Origin: Methylovirgula sp.
Lineage (GTDB): Bacteria > Pseudomonadota > Alphaproteobacteria > Rhizobiales > Beijerinckiaceae
Reading direction: 5' to 3'
Assembly: GCA_030044485.1 (NCBI GenBank)
Contig: JASHVQ010000201.1
Span: 1 to 10,781 of the forward strand
Length of the DNA stretch: 10,781 nucleotides
Position 1 is the first letter of the stretch, and each line of letters starts with the position of its first letter. A program made the position numbers and the translations under genes. This document shows, in pieces, positions 6,640-10,781 of this stretch. Below the pieces are notes generated by a model. The model had not been told where the DNA came from, did no database searches, and worked only from the letters and a program-made list of their open reading frames with translations.

Positions 6640-7616
6640 CAGGGCGCATCGGCAATCAGCCGTTCGCCTTGACGCAAGCCGCAGGCGAGTTCCCCGGAGG
6701 CGGCCGCGCACCAATAACGGCGCGCGTCGAAGGGCGGCGAAAGCTCTATGCGCAGTTCGGCGCCCGGCGCGACCTCGCTCTCGGGATGCAGGGCGCGGAG
6801 CGGATCGAGCACGCGCGTGCCGAGTTTTTCGGGCTTTGCATCCTTGGCGAAGCGCACCCAGGTGCCGCGCGAGAATTCGTCGGGCGACGGGTTTCGCCGC
6901 CGCCCCGCCATGGATTGGTCGGTCACCCCGAGCGAGGCGACGACGGTCGCCTTGGTGATCTCGGCCATGCGCGCCGCAATCCCCGCAGGATCGAGGCTTT
7001 TCTCGCCCGCCGCCGCGCAGCCGGTGAAGACGACGACCGCATCGGGGGCAAATCTTATGGCGCCGTCCTGCAGGAGTTTTTGCAGGTCGCCGAGATCGCG
7101 CGCGCCGAGCCGGCGCAGCTCCGCTTCCTTGCTCACCCCAGCGGGGCTCGGCAGAAGCGTGGACGCGGCAACTTCCTGCACGGAACGATAGAAGCCGCGA
7201 TCCTCCATCATATAGAGCGCGGTCGGCGCAGCGTGGCCGTAGATGACGAGATTGCCGATCGGCCCCTGACGCGAGGCGGCGACCAATTCATCGAGAAAGT
7301 CGGCGCCGGTCGAAGGACGCACGATCTCCGCCGTTGCGAAAGCATCGATGCGCTGGCCCATGCGCCGCGCAAGCGCCTCGGCGCGATGCGCGAAATTTGC
7401 GTCCTCGAGAATGCGCAGCCTGACCAATTGTCCGATCGAACGCAGCCTGTGCTTGCGCGCCGTCGCCAAAGTGTCGCTGATCCGCAGCGCCGCCGTTTTC
7501 TGGTCCGCGACGACCACGCTCACCGGCGCGGCCGTGTCCACGGCCGCGGCCCGCGCCTCGGGCATGCATCCGAGACACATCCAGGTCGAAACCAAGGACG
7601 TAATGATCGCACTCAT
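6639..7616 (-). CDS. Secreted protein of unknown function with caspase-like His/Cys motifs
   Basis: I do not recognise a named family with certainty. The 325-residue protein begins with a signal-peptide-like stretch (MSAIITSLVSTWMCLGC, then PEARAAA with a likely Ala-X-Ala cleavage site near residue 24), so it is probably periplasmic or exported. In the body, a hydrophobic strand runs into a His (IGNLVIYGHAAP, His128). About 70 residues later a second strand runs into a Cys (AVVVFTGCAAAGE, Cys200), followed by a helix and TKATVVASLGVTD. This order resembles clan CD / DUF4347-like domains, where a strand-His-Gly element and a strand-Cys element form the dyad. The C-terminus has two Cys (RYWCAAASGELACG) that may pair. 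I chose the ATG at 7616; an upstream GTG at 7679 has no ribosome site and would precede the signal peptide. Proteolytic activity is inference. Confidence 0.75.
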   Translation of the reverse strand: MSAIITSLVSTWMCLGCMPEARAAAVDTAAPVSVVVADQKTAALRISDTLATARKHRLRSIGQLVRLRILEDANFAHRAEALARRMGQRIDAFATAEIVRPSTGADFLDELVAASRQGPIGNLVIYGHAAPTALYMMEDRGFYRSVQEVAASTLLPSPAGVSKEAELRRLGARDLGDLQKLLQDGAIRFAPDAVVVFTGCAAAGEKSLDPAGIAARMAEITKATVVASLGVTDQSMAGRRRNPSPDEFSRGTWVRFAKDAKPEKLGTRVLDPLRALHPESEVAPGAELRIELSPPFDARRYWCAAASGELACGLRQGERLIADAP

Positions 7617-7618
7617 GG

Positions 7619-7635
7619 CGCTCGCCCCCCGAGCG
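7619..7635 (-). promoter_or_regulatory. Start-proximal hairpin with G-rich loop
   Basis: In the transcript, CGCTCG and CGAGCG form a perfect 6-bp stem closed around GGGGG, ending 2 bases before the ATG at 7616. The only Shine-Dalgarno-like run near this start is that G-loop. The stem could therefore affect initiation of the secreted-protein gene. This is inferred from pairing only. Confidence 0.4.
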
Positions 7636-7644
7636 TCCCTCGAT

Positions 7645-7689
7645 ACGCCAGGGCCGGCCGAAGGATGATTCGGGGCCACGGACTGGCGT
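7645..7689 (-). promoter_or_regulatory. Long imperfect leader hairpin of the secreted-protein gene
   Basis: Read on the minus strand, ACGCCAG (7689-7683) pairs with CTGGCGT (7651-7645). Inside it GGCC (7677-7674) pairs with GGCC (7655-7652), and CCGAA (7673-7669) pairs with TTCGG (7662-7658) around a 6-base loop. The result is 16 base pairs with two bulges. It begins almost exactly where transcription should start from the promoter at 7696-7725. No T tract follows, so it is not an intrinsic terminator. I do not recognise a riboswitch class. Confidence 0.45.
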
Positions 7690-7695
7690 GCGACT

Positions 7696-7725
7696 AGGTT
7701 AGGTGCCGGTCCGGCGAAATGTCAA
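7696..7725 (-). promoter_or_regulatory. Sigma70-like promoter for the secreted-protein gene
   Basis: On the minus strand there is a perfect -35 box TTGACA (7725-7720), an 18-base spacer and a weak -10 box TAACCT (7701-7696, 3 of 6 matches). Transcription would start near 7689 and give a leader of about 73 bases before the ATG at 7616. Confidence 0.45.
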
Positions 7726-7871
7726 TTTGAGCCGCAAGGCGCCGATGTCGGGGTGGGATTTTACATGGCCGTTCGCCTGCGCTTGGCGCGCGCCGGCAAA
7801 ATGTTCTAAGCCAGCAGGCCGAGTGCGCGCCGACAGGCCCATGGGCGCACTTCCGGTTGCGGGAGAAAGCT

Positions 7872-9248
7872 TTGCTGGACGCGGCGCTTGCCAAAATCGA
7901 CGCCAATCGCGACGCGGCGCTCGCCAGGCTCTTCGCGCTCGTCGCGATTCCCTCGATCTCGACCGATCCGGCCTATGCCGGGGATTGCCTGAACGCCGCC
8001 GAATGGCTGGCGACGGAACTGGGCGCGCTGGGCTTCGACGCCTCGGTGCGCCCGACCGCCGGCCATCCCATGGTGGTCGGCAAGGCGCGGGCCCGGCGCA
8101 AAGGCGCGCCGCATGTGCTTTTCTACGGCCATTACGACGTGCAGCCGCCGGATCCGCTCGATCTTTGGGAAAATCCGCCCTTTGAACCGCGGCTCGTCGA
8201 GACGCCGCACGGCAAGGAAATCCTCGGGCGCGGCACCTCCGACGACAAGGGCCAGCTCATGACCTTCATCGAGGCCTGCCGCGCTTTTCGCGACGCTGGC
8301 GGTCTGCCCTGCCATGTCAGCGTGCTGCTCGAAGGCGAGGAAGAGACGGGATCGCCTTCCCTGCCCGCCTTTCTCGCCGCCAACAAGGATGAACTCAAAG
8401 CCGACCTCGCGCTCGTCTGCGACACGAGCATGTGGGATAGGACGACGCCGGCGATCACGACGATGCTGCGCGGCCTGGTGCTCGAAGAGGTCGTGGTCCG
8501 CGGCGCCGACCGCGATCTTCATTCCGGCATGTTCGGCGGCCCGGCCATCAACCCGATCCATGTGCTGGCGCTCATCATCGCCGATCTGCATGATGAGAAC
8601 GGCCGCGTCACCCTGCCCGGCTTTTACGAGGGCGTCTATGAACTGCCGGTCGAGATCGCCGAGCAATGGCGAAAGCTGCCGTTCAACGCACGCCATTTTC
8701 TCGAAGAAGTCGGGCTTTCGGTTCCCGCCGGCGAGACCGGCCGCAGCGTGCTCGAAATGATCTGGTCGCGCCCGACCTGCGACGTCAACGGCATTATCGG
8801 CGGCTACACGGGCAAAGGCTCGAAGACCGTGCTGCCGGCGCGGGCCTCGGCCAAATTTTCCTTCCGGCTGGTCGGCGCGCAGGATCCGGAAAAGATCGCC
8901 GCGAGCTTCCGCAGTTTCGTAAAAGCCCGGCTGCCGGCCGATTGCCAAGCCGAATTCGCCTCGCACGGCGCCTCGGGCGCGCTGCAACTGCCCTTCGACT
9001 CGAAGCCGCTCGCGCAGGCGCGCCAGGCTTTGCGCGAGGAATGGGGCAAGGAGGCGGTGCTCACCGGCTCGGGCGGCTCTATCCCGATCGTCGGCGCGTT
9101 CAAGCGCGATCTTCACATGGACACTTTGATGATCGGCTTCGGCCTCGACGACGACCGCATCCATTCGCCCAACGAGAAATACGAGCTTTCCTCATTCCAT
9201 AAAGGCGCGCGGAGCTGGGCGCGCATTCTGGCGGCGCTGGCGGCCTAG
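7872..9248 (+). CDS. M20 family metallopeptidase (dipeptidase-like)
   Basis: The 458-residue protein is a two-zinc peptidase of the M20 (ArgE/DapE/carnosinase-type) family, probably a cytoplasmic dipeptidase. Metal and catalytic residues are visible in order: GHYDVQP (His87), GRGTSDDKGQ (Asp125), LLEGEEETGSPS (catalytic Glu157, ligand Glu158), CDTSMW (Asp184) and SSFHKG (His443). The lid-domain His lies in RDLHSGMFGG (His217). NGIIGGYTGKGSKTVLP and SPNEKYELSSF are further signatures of this dipeptidase subgroup. There is no signal peptide. I prefer the TTG at 7872, since GGGAGA (7861-7866) lies 5 bases upstream and family members begin at the equivalent of LDAALAKID. A TTG at 7857 would add five residues but has no ribosome site. 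The exact substrate cannot be told. The 255-base gap to the left holds the divergent gene's promoter and leader. Confidence 0.93.
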   Translation: MLDAALAKIDANRDAALARLFALVAIPSISTDPAYAGDCLNAAEWLATELGALGFDASVRPTAGHPMVVGKARARRKGAPHVLFYGHYDVQPPDPLDLWENPPFEPRLVETPHGKEILGRGTSDDKGQLMTFIEACRAFRDAGGLPCHVSVLLEGEEETGSPSLPAFLAANKDELKADLALVCDTSMWDRTTPAITTMLRGLVLEEVVVRGADRDLHSGMFGGPAINPIHVLALIIADLHDENGRVTLPGFYEGVYELPVEIAEQWRKLPFNARHFLEEVGLSVPAGETGRSVLEMIWSRPTCDVNGIIGGYTGKGSKTVLPARASAKFSFRLVGAQDPEKIAASFRSFVKARLPADCQAEFASHGASGALQLPFDSKPLAQARQALREEWGKEAVLTGSGGSIPIVGAFKRDLHMDTLMIGFGLDDDRIHSPNEKYELSSFHKGARSWARILAALAA

Positions 9249-9252
9249 TCTC

Positions 9253-9265
9253 GGGCCGCTGGCCC
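9253..9265 (+). terminator. Short GC hairpin after the peptidase gene
   Basis: GGGCC-GCT-GGCCC is a perfect 5-bp stem with a 3-base loop, 5 bases after the peptidase stop. No T run follows directly. A CTTTTT occurs about 45 bases on, after a bulged stem (9291-9307). Termination here is possible but weakly supported. Confidence 0.25.
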
Positions 9266-9344
9266 TGGCGCATTTCGCAGTGCAACCCCAAAGCCTGCCG
9301 GGGCCTTGACCTTTTTGCGTCGAGGCGGCAGGACCTCGCCACGG

Positions 9345-9374
9345 CTGTCAACTGTCTTTAATCTGATTTCTCAT
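9345..9374 (+). promoter_or_regulatory. AT-rich promoter-like segment before the folate ligase gene
   Basis: This is the only AT-rich island in the 158-base gap. It contains TTTAAT (9357-9362), a 5 of 6 match to the -10 box, which would give a leader of about 38 bases. CTGTCAA and CTGTCTT repeat back to back at 9345-9358. No good -35 box lies at the correct distance (TTGACC at 9306 is too far). Positions 9352-9369 also match the Pho-box consensus at 13 of 18 positions, without functional support. Confidence 0.3.
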
Positions 9375-9406
9375 CGTCGGCCGCGCGCCATTGAGAAGGA
9401 TCACCC

Positions 9407-10781
9407 ATGCCCTCCGACATCGAGATTGCCCGCGCCGCCAAGCTCGAACCTATTTCCGCGATCGCCGATCGGGCGGGCGTCCGCGCCGACGCGATCCAGC
9501 CCTACGGCAAATATATCGCCAAGGTCGATCTCGATTTCCTCGCCGAGGCGCATCGGCAGGCGCAATCGCGCCCCAAAGCCAAGCTGATCCTGGTCACCGC
9601 CATCAATCCGACGCCGGCCGGCGAAGGCAAGACCACGACCTCGGTCGGCCTCGCCGATGCTTTGCGCATCCTCGGCAAGAAGACCATCGTCGCCTTGCGC
9701 GAGCCTTCGCTCGGCCCCTGTTTCGGCGTCAAAGGCGGCGCGGCGGGCGGCGGCTATGCGCAGGTCGTGCCGATGGAGGCGATCAATCTCCATTTCACCG
9801 GCGACTTTCATGCGATCTCAGCCGCCCACAACCTGCTGGCGGCGATGATCGACAACCACATCTATTGGGGCAATCCGCTCGGCATCGACCCGCGCCGCGT
9901 CGCCTTCCGCCGCGTCGTCGACATGAACGACCGGGCGCTGCGCGAGATCGTCGTCGCGCTGGGCGGCGCGGCCAACGGCTATCCGCGCGAGAGCGGCTTC
10001 GACATCACGGTGGCTTCCGAAGTCATGGCGATCTTCTGCCTGGCGCGCAGTCTCGCCGATCTCGAAGAGCGGCTGGCGCGCATCGTCATTGGCTTAAGTC
10101 ATGACAGGAAGCCCGTGACCGCCGAGGATTTGCAGGCGAGCGGCGCGATGACCGTGCTGCTCAGGGACGCGCTGGCGCCCAATCTCGTGCAGACGCTCGA
10201 AGGCACGCCCGCCTTCATCCATGGCGGGCCCTTCGCCAATATCGCGCATGGCTGCAATTCGGTGATCGCCACGACCGCGGCGCTGTCGCTCGCCGATTAT
10301 GTCGTGACCGAAGCCGGGTTCGGCGCCGATCTCGGCGCCGAAAAATTCCTCGACATCAAATGCCGCAAGGCGGGGCTTTCGCCCTCGGCCGCCGTCATCG
10401 TCGCCACCGTGCGGGCGCTGAAAGCCCATGGCGGCGTTGCCAAGGCCGATCTCGGCAAGGAGAATGTCGCGGCGGTCAAAGCCGGGCTCGCCAATCTCGG
10501 CCGGCACGTGTCGAACATGCGCAAGTTCGGCCTGCCCGTTGTCGTCGCGCTCAACCATTTCACCAGCGACACGGAGGCCGAGATCGAGCTCATCATGAAG
10601 ACGTGCCGCGACCAGTTTGGCGTGGACGCGGTGCTCTGCAAGCACTGGGCCTTGGGCGGCAAGGGCGCGGTCGGGCTGGCCGAGAAAGTGGTCGGGCTCG
10701 CCGAAAGCGGCGCGGCCAAATTCAAGCCGCTCTACCCGGACGACATGCCGCTCACCGAGAAGATGCGCAGCATCGCCCGCG
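9407..10781 (+). CDS. fhs: Formate-tetrahydrofolate ligase, 3' end cut by window edge
   Basis: This enzyme makes 10-formyltetrahydrofolate from formate, tetrahydrofolate and ATP in the cytoplasm. In methylotrophs the gene is called ftfL and links formate to assimilation through the serine cycle. The frame is open from the ATG at 9407 to the end of the window, giving 458 codons. The family is usually about 555-560 residues, so about 100 are missing on the right. The P-loop [18 protein letters not shown] (69-86) and the second family signature [20 protein letters not shown] (98-117) are both intact. [17 protein letters not shown]-site elements such as [16 protein letters not shown], and [10 protein letters not shown] also follow the family pattern. 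The start is supported by GAGAAGGA at 9393-9400. The gene stands apart from the peptidase gene by 158 bases, so it probably has its own promoter. Neighbouring serine-cycle genes, if any, lie outside. Confidence 0.96.
   Translation, partial: MPSDIEIARAAKLEPISAIADRAGVRADAIQPYGKYIAKVDLDFLAEAHRQAQSRPKAKLILVTAINPTPAGEGKTTTSVGLADALRILGKKTIVALREPSLGPCFGVKGGAAGGGYAQVVPMEAINLHFTGDFHAISAAHNLLAAMIDNHIYWGNPLGIDPRRVAFRRVVDMNDRALREIVVALGGAANGYPRESGFDITVASEVMAIFCLARSLADLEERLARIVIGLSHDRKPVTAEDLQASGAMTVLLRDALAPNLVQTLEGTPAFIHGGPFANIAHGCNSVIATTAALSLADYVVTEAGFGADLGAEKFLDIKCRKAGLSPSAAVIVATVRALKAHGGVAKADLGKENVAAVKAGLANLGRHVSNMRKFGLPVVVALNHFTSDTEAEIELIMKTCRDQFGVDAVLCKHWALGGKGAVGLAEKVVGLAESGAAKFKPLYPDDMPLTEKMRSIAR

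Noticed and set aside
4804..6714. A 636-codon open frame on the minus strand across the phosphate transporter
   Set aside because: It is antisense to an unmistakable PitA-like gene, and its protein is full of Arg, Gly, Asp and His runs without any domain. Such frames are common in GC-rich DNA.
7554..7616. A lipoprotein signal in the secreted protein (WMCLGC)
   Set aside because: The residues before Cys do not fit the lipobox: the -3 position is Cys and the -2 position is Leu. The later ARAAA stretch suits ordinary signal peptidase cleavage better.
6231..7697. A 488-codon plus-strand frame spanning the transporter end and the secreted-protein gene
   Set aside because: It overlaps two better-supported genes on different strands, and its composition is Arg/Ala/Gly-rich as expected from an out-of-frame reading.
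7806..9164. A 452-codon open frame on the minus strand across the M20 peptidase gene
   Set aside because: The plus-strand frame carries all metal-binding motifs of the family. The antisense product is low-complexity and matches nothing.
9407..10781. Methylotrophy gene cluster
   Set aside because: Only a single formate-tetrahydrofolate ligase gene is present. That enzyme also occurs in many non-methylotrophs, and no serine-cycle or methane/methanol oxidation gene is in view.

Overview
The window is about 10.8 kb of GC-rich, tightly packed chromosomal DNA. It most resembles an alphaproteobacterium of the order Hyphomicrobiales (Rhizobiales). The reasons are the DUF1491 protein, the DUF1214/DUF1254 gene pair behind a class A penicillin-binding protein, strong G/C bias at third codon positions, and start sites that include GTG and TTG. 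The formate-tetrahydrofolate ligase gene at the right edge would fit a methylotroph such as a Methylocystis or Beijerinckia relative. That gene alone does not prove methylotrophy. I see no tRNA, rRNA, CRISPR array, insertion sequence, integrase or phage gene.

Layout. Positions 1-63 hold no recognisable feature. A YcgN-type cysteine-cluster gene runs leftward (64-573). Divergent from it, 732-4101 is a rightward three-gene unit: a bifunctional penicillin-binding protein, a DUF1214-like anchored protein and a DUF1254-like anchored protein. These genes overlap at their stop/start codons (TAGTG and ATGA), so they are probably translationally coupled. Their end faces a leftward 67-residue gene (4108-4311). 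Upstream of that small gene lie a perfect 6-4-6 inverted repeat and the apparent terminator of a leftward DUF1491 gene (4442-4777). A PitA-like phosphate transporter follows rightward (4960-6579), with a Pho-box-like site in front of it.

Next comes a leftward gene for a secreted protein of unknown function (6639-7616). It carries a His/Cys pair in contexts reminiscent of caspase-fold (clan CD / DUF4347-like) proteins. A sigma70-like promoter and two stacked RNA hairpins precede it. An M20 metallopeptidase (7872-9248) and a truncated formate-tetrahydrofolate ligase gene (9407 to the window end) complete the window.

How the genes relate. The PBP and the two DUF proteins probably serve the cell envelope together. 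The phosphate transporter, peptidase and folate ligase are independent housekeeping or nutrient functions. Nothing here is a clear new multi-gene defence or mobile system. The items most worth a second look are the secreted His/Cys protein with its structured leader, the PBP-DUF1214-DUF1254 unit, the Pho-box-like site before the transporter, and the operator-like repeat before the small gene.
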